Source: Collinsella sp. An2 (GTDB taxonomy: Bacteria; Actinomycetota; Coriobacteriia; Coriobacteriales; Coriobacteriaceae). From it: DNA of 64,000 nucleotides. Positions 44,131 to 52,063 of this stretch are shown in pieces; positions within the stretch are counted from its first letter, which is position 1, and each line of letters starts with the position of its first letter. Both the position numbers and the translations under genes were made by a program. The notes under the pieces are model-generated. The model was not told the DNA's origin. It saw only the letters and a list, made by a program, of their open reading frames with translations, and made no database searches. Where the stretch lies: positions 145,571 through 209,570 of the forward strand of contig NZ_NFJW01000003.1 of NCBI RefSeq assembly GCF_002160065.1, read 5' to 3'.

Positions 44131-44297
44131 TGTTGGAGTTGCTACATGTTGCCGGTGCCGCATCATTTCTGCATAAGAATTCGCCGCACCGTGAATACAT
44201 CCTTCAAGGTTCGATGGAAACTTTAAGGTTGAGGGGGTGCTGCGGTACACTACGAGTCGAAAAGAATCGCATTCAGCCGACTTGTGGAGGAACCCTC

Positions 44298-45587
44298 GTG
44301 GCAAACGCAACGCATCGATCCAACCAGCCTGAGCGCAGCCCACGCCGCGCCGTCGCATCGTCCACCGGTCGACCTGCGGGAACCCGTTTTAAGCAGCCTC
44401 AGCAGACTGCCTCGGGCGCCACGGCGCGCACCCGCACATCCGCGCGCCAGACGGCAGGCGCGGCGGGTCGTTCCCATGCGGCGCGCCCCGCGGCCGGGGG
44501 AGCGCGACCCATCGCAAGCTCGTACCAGGCTCCCGCTCGCAAGAAGTCCTCTCCGGTTCCGGTCATCATCGCGCTGGTGGTCGCCGTTGCGGCTGTTGCG
44601 CTCGTCGTGGGCGTCGTGATTCCGTCGGTCGCCTCCATCTTTACGGCATCCGACGAACCTGCTGTGGCAGCCGGCCAGGAGGTGCAGGTCACGATTCCCG
44701 AAGGCGCCTCGGGAGACCAGATCGCCTCGGTTCTGTCGACGAATCACATTATCGAGGACCCCAAGAACTACTATGCCGCCGTTCGCCAGCTCAACGCCGA
44801 TGCGCTTCTTAAGCCGGGCGACTACCTCTTCACGACGGGTCAGGACCCGCTCGAGGTCGTCCAGCAGCTGGTTGACGGGCCGAACGTTCAGGGAGTCTCG
44901 CTCACCATCCAGGAGGGCCTGACGGTCCAGCAGACGGCTGACCGCGTCGAGGAGGTCTACGGCATCCCTGCCGACGACTTCCTGGCTCAGGCGAAGGCGT
45001 CCAACTACGTCGCGGACTACCCCTTCCTTGAAGGCGCCTACAACGATTCGCTCGAGGGGTATCTGTATCCCAAGACCTATAGCTTCTCAGGCACGCCCAC
45101 CTCGGACGATATCATCCGCGCCCTGCTCGATCAGTTCGAGATTGAGACCGCCGACCTTGACCTTGCTTCCGGTGCCAACGGCCTTACGTCCCAGGAGCTC
45201 ATCTCGCTCGCCTCGCTTGTCGAGCGCGAGACCGCGGTCGAAGATGAGCGTCCGATCGTTGCGAGTGTCATCTACAACCGCCTTGCGGAGAACATGCCGC
45301 TGCAGATCGATGCGGCCATCGTCTATGCGCGCGGCGGCGGCTCGCAGTCCGTTACCTACGATGACCTTAAGATCGACTCGCCCTATAACATCTACGAGAA
45401 CACGGGTCTCACCCCTGGACCCATCTGCTCTCCGAGTATCTCGTCGATTCAGGCGGCTGTTCACCCTGCGGACACGTCGTACCTGTATTATGTACTCTCC
45501 AGTGCCAACGACGGCACGCATAAGTTCAGCGAGAGTTACGACGAGTTCCTCACGAACCGTCAGGAGTATTTGGATTCACGTTCATGA
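44298..45587 (+). CDS. mltG: Endolytic transglycosylase MltG (YceG-like)
   Basis: MltG cuts nascent peptidoglycan strands inside the chain and sets glycan length. The 429 residues start with a basic, disordered ~85-residue cytoplasmic region, then a membrane helix (about 87-109), a LysM-like domain (VQVTIPEGASGDQIASVL) and the catalytic YceG domain (LEGYLYPKTYSF, ISLASLVERETAVEDE with catalytic Glu near 309, YNIYENTGLTPGPICSP). GGAGG at 44286 supports the GTG start; an upstream -10-like TACACT lies at 44246. The stop overlaps yqeG (ATGA). Confidence 0.93.
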   Translation: MANATHRSNQPERSPRRAVASSTGRPAGTRFKQPQQTASGATARTRTSARQTAGAAGRSHAARPAAGGARPIASSYQAPARKKSSPVPVIIALVVAVAAVALVVGVVIPSVASIFTASDEPAVAAGQEVQVTIPEGASGDQIASVLSTNHIIEDPKNYYAAVRQLNADALLKPGDYLFTTGQDPLEVVQQLVDGPNVQGVSLTIQEGLTVQQTADRVEEVYGIPADDFLAQAKASNYVADYPFLEGAYNDSLEGYLYPKTYSFSGTPTSDDIIRALLDQFEIETADLDLASGANGLTSQELISLASLVERETAVEDERPIVASVIYNRLAENMPLQIDAAIVYARGGGSQSVTYDDLKIDSPYNIYENTGLTPGPICSPSISSIQAAVHPADTSYLYYVLSSANDGTHKFSESYDEFLTNRQEYLDSRS

Positions 45588-46081
45588 GCATCTTTTCCCC
45601 CGGACGCTATGTCGCCTCGGTAGACCGTATCGACCTTGACCAGCTTTGGGCGTCGGGCAAACGCGCCATCCTGCTGGACCGCGACAACACGCTTGTGCCG
45701 CGCGACCGCAAGACGGCGCCGCCGGAGGTGGCGGCATGGCTTGACCGGGCGCGTGCCATGGGGTTCAAGCTCTATATGGTTTCGAACAACTGGCATCGCG
45801 ACCAGGTGGAGCGCTCGGCGCGCGAGCTGGGTCTGGGGGCCATCTCGTTTGCTTGCAAGCCGTTGCCGTTCGCCCTTGTACGCGCTCTGCGCCACCTAGG
45901 GGTCGAGCGCGACGTTGCCGTTATGGTGGGCGACCAGATCTACACCGACGTGTGGGCGGGCAATTTCGCCGGGATCAGCTCGATCCTTGTGCGGCCGCAG
46001 ACCACGGTCGACCTCTGGTATACGCGGTTCTTTCGCATCTTTGAGCGTCGTGCGCTGCGCGGCGTGCCTTGCGAGGAGTAG
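45584..46081 (+). CDS. YqeG-family HAD phosphatase
   Basis: This 165-residue HAD-superfamily (subclass IIIA) protein has the nucleophile motif AILLDRDNTLVPRD (near 28-41), motif II KLYMVSNNWHRDQ, the lysine in FACKPLPFAL and the acidic MVGDQIYTDVWAGN. YqeG proteins are phosphatases of unsettled substrate, sometimes linked to phosphatidylglycerophosphate. It is translationally coupled to mltG and followed by the aroK-like gene after three bases. Confidence 0.88.
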   Translation: MSIFSPGRYVASVDRIDLDQLWASGKRAILLDRDNTLVPRDRKTAPPEVAAWLDRARAMGFKLYMVSNNWHRDQVERSARELGLGAISFACKPLPFALVRALRHLGVERDVAVMVGDQIYTDVWAGNFAGISSILVRPQTTVDLWYTRFFRIFERRALRGVPCEE

Positions 46082-46084
46082 CCG

Positions 46085-46618
46085 ATGCCTGGGAGCGTCA
46101 AACATGGCTGCGACCATGTCTTCTTCATCGGCTTTTTGGGCGCGGGCAAGTCGACGCTCGCCCGCAACCTGGGGAACATGTTCAACCGACGATTCGTAGA
46201 CACCGATCGCTTGGTAGAGCGCAGGGCCGGCATGTCGGTGGGTGCCATGTATCGGTCGCGAGGAGAGCGCTACTTCCGTCGCCTCGAGACCCAGGCGCTC
46301 CGGTCGCTGCAGTCCGAGCGGAGCTTGTTGGTCTCGTGCGGAGGCGGCGTGGTAGAGACGCCCGAGAACATCGACCTCATGCACGCCATGGGATTTTGCG
46401 TCTACCTTGACGGCGACCTGGACGACTCGCTTCGCCAGATCCGGTCGTATGCGGCACGACCGGATTTTCATTCCCCCGAGCACGCGGCGGGGCTGCTTGC
46501 GCATCGCAAGCCCCTCTACGAGCAGGCCGCAGACCTTACGATCGACATCCGCGGCCGGTCGTTCAAAGAGGTCTCCTATCAGTGCGCGGAGCTACTTTTG
46601 GAGCGTGGTCTGCTGTGA
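46085..46618 (+). CDS. Shikimate kinase-like protein (second copy)
   Basis: This 177-residue P-loop kinase resembles shikimate kinase: Walker A GFLGAGKST (16-24), DTDRLVERRAGMSV, the arginine in RGERYFRRLETQAL and the glycine loop SCGGGVVETPEN. The lid region reads RPDFHSPEHAAGLLAHRKPLYEQAAD. A clearer AroK domain is fused to AroE in the minus-strand operon, so this copy is extra. It may be active, redundant or repurposed. The stop overlaps the aroB-like start (GTGA). Confidence 0.78.
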   Translation: MPGSVKHGCDHVFFIGFLGAGKSTLARNLGNMFNRRFVDTDRLVERRAGMSVGAMYRSRGERYFRRLETQALRSLQSERSLLVSCGGGVVETPENIDLMHAMGFCVYLDGDLDDSLRQIRSYAARPDFHSPEHAAGLLAHRKPLYEQAADLTIDIRGRSFKEVSYQCAELLLERGLL

Positions 46619-47727
46619 CGGTAAGGCGTCAGCTGCTCAATTTCTCATCGCGTAGCGTCGACGTTCGCCTGGGGTCGAATATCCTCGACGAACTGCCCCG
46701 CATGTTTCGCACGACGGTGGGTCTTCCGAAGCGCGCCGCCCTCGTGGGGGCGTCGTCTTTGGACGAGGGCTTGGAGACGACCGTCACCCACGCGCTGGTG
46801 GACGTGGGCTTTCGTGTGAGCCGCGTGACGTTGCCGGATGACACCAAGCTCTGCACCATGGACACCGTCTCGTGGCTTTTGGGTGAGCTGGGTCACTGCG
46901 GTGTGACGCACGACGACCTGGTGGTCTGCATTGGAGACGCCGAAGCGTGCTCGGTGGTCTCGGTTACCGCGAAGCTGTGGTGCGGAGGCATCTCGTGTGC
47001 GCTCGTTCCCACCACCTTCGACGCCATGGTGACGGCGGCCACGGCCATCTGCCCGCTTTCGGTGGGCGACGCGGTGGACATGGTGTCCATCATCCCCGAG
47101 CCGTCGCTGGTCGTGTGTGAGCTCGACCTGGTGACCGAGGCTCCCGCCGAGGCCCGTCAGCCCGGTCTCGTCCACCTGATGGGCTCGATCATGGCGGATA
47201 GCCGTCGGGCTTGGGAGCGCCTTGGCGAGCTTGTGCCACGTCTTGCGCGGGGTCAGTCCTTCGCCTACGTGGACGCGCTCAGCACGGCGCAGCTGGGCCG
47301 CCGCTCGGTCCTTACCTCCGCGAACCCTTCTGCGCGCAATGCGCTGCAGTACGGCCTTACGACCGCCCATGCGCTGCGCGCCTGCTTGGGTGACGATATT
47401 CCGTGGCACGTGCTGCTTGCCGAAGGCATGCGCTTCGAGGCACGCCTTGCCGTGGATGTCACGAAATTCAACGTGGACGATGTCTTTGAGCAGGATGACC
47501 GCTTCGACGACCTGGGTATCGACGAGTTGCCGTTCTCGCTCGATCCCGAGCGCTTCATCGAAGCGCTTAAAGAGACGAACGCACGCCGCGCCAACCGCCT
47601 GCTGTTCGCGTTGCCTAAGGTGCCCGGCATTATTCGTCTTACGAGCGTGCCCGACGACGTGCTCCTGCGTCATGCGACCGCATACGTAGGCTCTCGCGCC
47701 GAGCTCGCTGCCGAGGAACAGGACTAG
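46615..47727 (+). CDS. Degenerate 3-dehydroquinate synthase paralogue
   Basis: These 370 residues follow the length and block order of AroB but have lost its catalytic residues. The NAD loop GGGVVGDVAGLAA of the intact AroB reads GDAEACSVVSVTA. The PTSLLAMVDSSVGGKTA block reads PTTFDAMVTAATAIC. The Glu-Lys of CGEVIKHG reads GLVHLMGS, and NFGHSIGHAVE reads QYGLTTAHALR, so most metal and phosphate ligands are gone. The reading frame is intact, which suggests selection for another role or recent decay. It starts on GTG overlapping the kinase stop, and its stop codon lies in the edge of the MITE-like element. Confidence 0.72.
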   Translation: MTVRRQLLNFSSRSVDVRLGSNILDELPRMFRTTVGLPKRAALVGASSLDEGLETTVTHALVDVGFRVSRVTLPDDTKLCTMDTVSWLLGELGHCGVTHDDLVVCIGDAEACSVVSVTAKLWCGGISCALVPTTFDAMVTAATAICPLSVGDAVDMVSIIPEPSLVVCELDLVTEAPAEARQPGLVHLMGSIMADSRRAWERLGELVPRLARGQSFAYVDALSTAQLGRRSVLTSANPSARNALQYGLTTAHALRACLGDDIPWHVLLAEGMRFEARLAVDVTKFNVDDVFEQDDRFDDLGIDELPFSLDPERFIEALKETNARRANRLLFALPKVPGIIRLTSVPDDVLLRHATAYVGSRAELAAEEQD

Positions 47728-47954
47728 GGAAACGCTGAATATGAGCCTTCGCGGCGGTCCTCTAGGTACGCTCGTTTCGGAAAAGGGCGTCTCTTTCTGG
47801 AATCGCCGAGTAGGCTCTAAAGCCCCGAGCCATCTACCAGGGGTTTTGTCCGTCAGGTATCCTGGTCTACTCGGACAATCGCGTTTCGGACGCCCTTTTT
47901 CGAAGCGAGCGTGCACAAGGGGCGCTCGGAGGCTGTAATCAGCGTTTTCCTAGG
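47724..47954. mobile_element. MITE-like palindromic element, copy 2
   Basis: This is a reverse-oriented copy of the 23041-23271 element, similar over its full ~231 bp by eye. It begins at the CTAG that contains the aroB-like stop codon (47725-47727) and ends at CCTAGG (47949-47954). The ends are GAAACGCTGA and TCAGCGTTTT, with long internal complementary arms. The remaining gap to 48124 shows only a possible pepQ promoter (TATCCT at 48081). Confidence 0.8.
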
Positions 47955-48057
47955 AACGCGGCCGACCCGTCGGCGTGTGCGGAGGGCGCGAGCCGCCTGA
48001 GGGTTCACGCCTCGCGCTGAAGCGCACGGGCGCCGAGCCGCTCCCGTACGATGGGAC

Positions 48058-48086
48058 GTGCGCGATGCGCCCGCGAGGGGTATCCT
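48058..48086 (+). promoter_or_regulatory. Possible pepQ promoter
   Basis: TATCCT (48081-48086) with GTGCGC (48058-48063) at 17-bp spacing lies 39 bases before the start codon. Confidence 0.4.
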
Positions 48087-48124
48087 GTCGCATGGAACAT
48101 GACCAACAAGAGAAAGGGATCACC

Positions 48125-49255
48125 ATGGCAGATGTCATTTCCGGCCCTGCAGGCCGCATTGCCCGTGTCCGCGCCCTCATGGAGGAGCGCGGCTACGACG
48201 CGGTCATCATCCGCGACGAGGCGAACCTGCGCTGGCTCACCGGTGCCGAGGGCGTCTTCGACTACACCGGCGAGCTTCCCCATGCCGCCTTCATCACGGC
48301 CGATGAGACGTATCTCCATACCGACTCCCGCTACTACAACAGCTTCGTCGAGCACCTTCCTGCCGACAATCCCTGGAAGCTCGACATGGAGGTCACGGCC
48401 ATCCCTAAGTGGGCAGCCGAGCGTGCCCGCGAGACGCGCAGCCGCGTCGTGGCCGTGGAAGACACCATGGAGCTTTCGTTCTACACCGGGCTCCAGCGCG
48501 GACTCGAGGACCTTTCCGTCTACGCCGCGCTTCCGCAGATGCATGGAGATTTGCGCCTCATGCGTGCCGTCAAGGACGATGAGGAGATCGCCCTCATGAA
48601 GCAGGCCCAGGCCATCACCGACGCCGCCTTCCAGCACATGCTCGGCTTCATTCGTCCGGGCCTCACCGAGAAGGAGATCAAGCTCGAGCTTGAGAACTTC
48701 ATGTATTCCCACGGCGCCGACGGCCTCGCCTTCGGCTCCATCGTCGCCTCCGGTCCCAACGCGGCCAACCCACACGCCATCGCAAGCGACCGCGTGGTCC
48801 AGAAGGGCGACTTCGTGCTCATGGACTACGGCGCGCGCTACCACGACTACGACTCGGATATGACGCGTACGGTCTCGGTGGGCGAGCCGACCGAGAAGAT
48901 GCGCGAGATCTATGCGCTGGTCCAGCGCACGCACGAGGAGTGCGCGCGTGCCATCTATGCGGGTGTCGACGGCAACGAGATCCACGAGCTGTCGCGCAAG
49001 ATCATCGGCGACGCCGGCTATGGCGACTACTACGGCCACGGCCTTGGCCACGGTGTGGGCATCGACATCCATGAGCTGCCCAACTTCGGCCGCACCCACA
49101 ACACGGTGGGCGAGGGCGCCGTCATCACCGTCGAGCCGGGCGTGTACCTGCCGGGTGAGTTTGGCGTGCGCCTTGAGGACTACGGCCTGGTGACCGCCGA
49201 CGGCTTCAAGCCCTTCACCCAGAGCCCGCACGACCTCCAGGTCATCGACTGCTAA
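48125..49255 (+). CDS. pepQ: M24 family aminopeptidase (Xaa-Pro type)
   Basis: This 376-residue two-metal peptidase removes or cleaves at residues next to proline. The N-terminal creatinase-like domain (about 1-125) contains [20 protein letters not shown]. The pita-bread domain has the five metal ligands in [48 protein letters not shown] and [16 protein letters not shown] precedes the ATG; an upstream in-frame ATG at 48092 lacks a good site. The symbol is by family; PepQ versus PepP is not decided. Adjacency to efp is usual in actinobacteria. Confidence 0.9.
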   Translation: MADVISGPAGRIARVRALMEERGYDAVIIRDEANLRWLTGAEGVFDYTGELPHAAFITADETYLHTDSRYYNSFVEHLPADNPWKLDMEVTAIPKWAAERARETRSRVVAVEDTMELSFYTGLQRGLEDLSVYAALPQMHGDLRLMRAVKDDEEIALMKQAQAITDAAFQHMLGFIRPGLTEKEIKLELENFMYSHGADGLAFGSIVASGPNAANPHAIASDRVVQKGDFVLMDYGARYHDYDSDMTRTVSVGEPTEKMREIYALVQRTHEECARAIYAGVDGNEIHELSRKIIGDAGYGDYYGHGLGHGVGIDIHELPNFGRTHNTVGEGAVITVEPGVYLPGEFGVRLEDYGLVTADGFKPFTQSPHDLQVIDC

Positions 49256-49273
49256 CGGGCTCCAGGCTCGATA

Positions 49274-49395
49274 ACGCCCGCGGTGCGCCCTCTGGGATTT
49301 ACGGGCGTCTTGCTTAGAAACACTTGGCTGTGCCCTTGGGGGCGTAGCCAAGTGTTTCATCTGTTGCGACCGTGCAGGGAGCATGTGCCGGTCGC
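49274..49395 (+). terminator. Three consecutive hairpins between pepQ and efp
   Basis: ACGCCCG/CGGGCGT (49274-49308) is followed by CTTGCTT. GAAACACTTGGCT/AGCCAAGTGTTTC (49317-49358) is a perfect 13-bp stem with an inner GCCC/GGGC. GCGACCG/CGGTCGC (49366-49395) is followed by GGCTTTTT. The last is the best terminator. Together they insulate pepQ from efp or form a structured efp leader. Confidence 0.6.
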
Positions 49396-49468
49396 GGCTT
49401 TTTGGTCGAAAGAGTATACTTCTATAGATTGCATTCATGCGCGTTTGCGCGAGATGAGAAAGGTAACC

Positions 49469-50035
49469 ATGGCAAGCATCACCACCGCTGACTTTAAGAA
49501 CGGCATCGGCCTGCGCATCAAGGACAAGGTGTGCACCATCGTGGAGTTCCAGCACGTCAAGCCTGGCAAGGGCGGCGCCTTCGTGCGCTACAAGACCAAG
49601 GACCTCAAGACGGGCCGCGTGGTTGAGCAGACCTGCAACGCCGGCACCAAGTTCGAGAGCGTCACCCTTACCACCACCGAGATGCAGTATCTCTACAACG
49701 ACGGTGACAACTACTACTTCATGAACATGGAGACCTACGACCAGGTTCCCGTGCCCGTGGACTTCATTGGCGACAACGCCAAGTGGCTCAAGGAGAACGA
49801 CGTCTGCCAGCTTCTCTACGCGGACGACGAGCTCATGGGCGTGAACCCGCCGATGTTCATCGAGGTCGAGATCACCCAGACCGATCCCGGCTTCAAGGGT
49901 GACACCGTCCAGGGTTCCACCAAGCCCGCCACCATTGAGACCGGCGCCGTCATCCAGGTGCCCATGTATCTCAACGAGGGCGAGAAGATCAAGGTCGACA
50001 CGCGCGACGGCAAGTTCGTGTCTCGCGTCTCCTAA
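49469..50035 (+). CDS. efp: Elongation factor P
   Basis: EF-P binds the ribosome beside a stalled peptidyl-tRNA and promotes peptide bonds in polyproline stretches. The 188 residues have the three beta-barrel domains: the loop VKPGKGGAFVRY with Lys34 at its tip, TGRVVEQTCNAGTKFESV, and the C-terminal GDTVQGSTKPATIETGA and VDTRDGKFVSRV. GAGAAAGG precedes the ATG at 49469. No modification enzymes (EpmA/B, EarP) lie nearby. It leads a run through asp23-like, nusB, xseB, tlyA, nadK and recN. Confidence 0.96.
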   Translation: MASITTADFKNGIGLRIKDKVCTIVEFQHVKPGKGGAFVRYKTKDLKTGRVVEQTCNAGTKFESVTLTTTEMQYLYNDGDNYYFMNMETYDQVPVPVDFIGDNAKWLKENDVCQLLYADDELMGVNPPMFIEVEITQTDPGFKGDTVQGSTKPATIETGAVIQVPMYLNEGEKIKVDTRDGKFVSRVS

Positions 50036-50068
50036 TTATCGCAGTCATTCGAGAGAGCGAGGGAGCTC

Positions 50069-50428
50069 ATGTCTCAGGAGATCTTCATTGACGGTATCGG
50101 CATCTCTCCCGATGTCCTGACCGCCGTTGTTTCCCGCTTCGCCGAGGAGGTCGAGGGCGTCGCGTCCGTAGGCGTGAAGGACCTCGCCACCAATCTCGTT
50201 TCCATGTTCTCCACGCATGCGCCCTCCGCGGCGCCCGCCGTGGAGGCCCGTGTCGAGGGCAACAAGCTCGTCCTCACGGTGCACGTGGTGGTCTTCTTCG
50301 GCTATCCGTTCAAGAAGCTCGCCGAGGTCATCCGCGAGGCGGTGCTTCGCGGCATCGACGCCCAGGTTGGCGTCGAGGTCGAGCGTATCGACGTGTGCAT
50401 CGACGGCCTCGTCTTTCCCAAGGAGTAG
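50069..50428 (+). CDS. Asp23/Gls24 family envelope stress response protein
   Basis: This 119-residue protein matches Asp23/Gls24 (YloU-like): DGIGISPDVLTAVVSRFAEE, VEGVASVGVKDLAT and a closing VVFFGYPFKKLAEVIREAV with VEVERIDVCIDGLVF. Such proteins sit at the cell envelope or bind partners in stress. Position between efp and nusB is conserved in Gram-positives. The nusB start lies three bases beyond its stop, which argues for one transcript. Confidence 0.88.
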   Translation: MSQEIFIDGIGISPDVLTAVVSRFAEEVEGVASVGVKDLATNLVSMFSTHAPSAAPAVEARVEGNKLVLTVHVVVFFGYPFKKLAEVIREAVLRGIDAQVGVEVERIDVCIDGLVFPKE

Positions 50429-50431
50429 CGC

Positions 50432-50941
50432 GTGAGCCTCAAAGTTGACCGTGGACGCACCCTGGCGCGCAGCCAGGCGCTGCAGCTTTTGTTCCAGGCC
50501 GAGGCCCTCGGCGTTTCGGTGGATACCGTGCTTGCCGGTGACTACCTGATTTCCAAGGGTCCGCTGAGCCCGTATGCCGAGGAGCTCGCTCGGGGGTGCT
50601 ACGCTAATCGCATGCGTATCGACGCCGCCCTTCAGGCGGTTTCGCAGAACTGGCGACTTTCCCGCATGCCGGGCGCCGACCGCAACCTGCTGCGTCTCGC
50701 CGTCTACGAGATGCGCTTCTCGCCCGAGCCGATCGAGGATGCCGTCGTCATCAACGAGGCGGTCGAGATCGCCAAGGCCTATGGCACCGATGAGTCCGCT
50801 TCGTTTGTGAACGGCGTGCTGGGCCGCATCGCGCGGTCGGAGCGCCTGCCGCTCTTCTCTGAGGACGTGGCCGATGACAGCTCTGCCGCAGAGGGCGACC
50901 AGGCGGCCGACGGGGCGATCTCGAGTGAGGCTGAGCTGTAA
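50432..50941 (+). CDS. nusB: Transcription antitermination factor NusB
   Basis: NusB binds boxA RNA with S10 (NusE) during rRNA antitermination. The 169 residues show the all-helical fold: RTLARSQALQLLFQAEALGV at the start, RMRIDAALQAVSQNWRLSRM, DRNLLRLAVYEMRF and VVINEAVEIAKAYGTDESA with SFVNGVLGRIAR. A ~30-residue acidic tail follows (ADDSSAAEGDQAADG). It starts on GTG; AAGGAG at 50420 lies in the preceding gene. It overlaps xseB by one base (TAATG). Confidence 0.93.
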   Translation: MSLKVDRGRTLARSQALQLLFQAEALGVSVDTVLAGDYLISKGPLSPYAEELARGCYANRMRIDAALQAVSQNWRLSRMPGADRNLLRLAVYEMRFSPEPIEDAVVINEAVEIAKAYGTDESASFVNGVLGRIARSERLPLFSEDVADDSSAAEGDQAADGAISSEAEL

Positions 50942-51255
50942 TGCCTGAGTCGACGGTACATACCTTCGACGACATCACGGCCCGGCTTGACGAGATTATT
51001 GCCACGGTGCGCTCGAAGGACACCTCGCTGGAGCGCAGCCTCGACCTGTTCGATGAGGCGATTTCGCTCGGCTCCAAGGCGGTCGATTTGGTCGATAGCT
51101 TTGACTTGAGCCCGCGTGAGGCCCAGGCCCTGGAAGAGGGAGCCGACCCCGCTGTCGAACCTGCTGGCGATCAGGCCAGCGCGGACCAGAATGGCGAAGG
51201 TGACTCCACGGAGGAGCCTGCACCACAGGATGAAGCGTCCGAAAGCAAGGGATGA
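50941..51255 (+). CDS. xseB: Exodeoxyribonuclease VII small subunit
   Basis: XseB is the helical small subunit of exonuclease VII. Its N-terminal ~70 residues match: HTFDDITARLDEIIATVRSK, SLERSLDLFDEAISLGSKAV. The C-terminal ~40 residues are an acidic, low-complexity extension. Its partner xseA is not in the window, although the two are often adjacent. The start overlaps the nusB stop. Confidence 0.88.
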   Translation: MPESTVHTFDDITARLDEIIATVRSKDTSLERSLDLFDEAISLGSKAVDLVDSFDLSPREAQALEEGADPAVEPAGDQASADQNGEGDSTEEPAPQDEASESKG

Positions 51256-51256
51256 G

Positions 51257-52063
51257 ATGGCGTCCGTAAAGCGTGTGCGCCTTGACGAAGAACTGATTGC
51301 ACAGGGCATCTGCGCCGACCGCGCGGATGCCCTTCGCATGCTCATGGCGGGTCTTGTCTCCTCGGGCGGGGAGCGGCTGACCTCTCCCGGCCAGAAGGTG
51401 CGCCCCGGCCTTCCCCTGCATGTGAAGGGGCGGATTCCCTACGTGGGCCGCGGCGGTCTCAAGCTCGAGGGGGCGCTCGACGCCTTCCAGGTTGACCCTG
51501 CTGGCCTTGCCTGTATCGACATCGGCTGCTCGACCGGAGGATTCACCGACTGTCTGCTCAAGCGCGGTGCGCGCTCTGTGCTCTCGGTCGACGTGGGTCG
51601 GGCGCAGTTCGACTGGTCTTTGCGCCAGGACGAGCGCGTAATGCTGCTGGAGCGTACCAACATCGTCGATGTTCCTGCACTGGGCTATGCTGCTTCGTGC
51701 GACCTTGCGGTCTGCGATGTCTCCTTTACAAGCATTCGCAACATCATCGATGCGGTCTCGGAGGTCCTTGTGCCCACAGGCACCTTCCTCACGCTGGTGA
51801 AGCCGCAGTTCGAAGCGTCTTCGCACGAGGTGGGCGAGGGCGGCGTCGTGCACGACCCCGCTGTTTGGCGCCGGGTGTTGCTCGATACCGTCGCCCTGTT
51901 CCAGGACGTTGGGTTCGCTCCTCGCGGGGTTTGTGCATCACCTATTACCGGGGCTAAGGGCAACCATGAGTTCTTTCTTTTGGGGCAAAAGGGTGCGGAG
52001 CCCCGTGCGTCTGCAGGCGTGGAGGCACAGGTTGAAGAAGCGATTGAGAGGTCGTTGCGATGA
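51257..52063 (+). CDS. tlyA: TlyA family rRNA 2'-O-methyltransferase
   Basis: TlyA methylates 16S and 23S rRNA ribose in mycobacteria, affecting capreomycin sensitivity, and is also called hemolysin. The 268 residues have an N-terminal S4 domain (VRLDEELIAQGICADRADAL) and an FtsJ-like methylase: YVGRGGLKLEGALDAF, IDIGCSTGGFTDCLLKRGA, DVSFTSIRNIID and LVKPQFEA, giving the K-D-K-E type catalytic set. The ATG at 51257 lies just after the xseB stop. Its own stop overlaps nadK (ATGA). Confidence 0.92.
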   Translation: MASVKRVRLDEELIAQGICADRADALRMLMAGLVSSGGERLTSPGQKVRPGLPLHVKGRIPYVGRGGLKLEGALDAFQVDPAGLACIDIGCSTGGFTDCLLKRGARSVLSVDVGRAQFDWSLRQDERVMLLERTNIVDVPALGYAASCDLAVCDVSFTSIRNIIDAVSEVLVPTGTFLTLVKPQFEASSHEVGEGGVVHDPAVWRRVLLDTVALFQDVGFAPRGVCASPITGAKGNHEFFLLGQKGAEPRASAGVEAQVEEAIERSLR

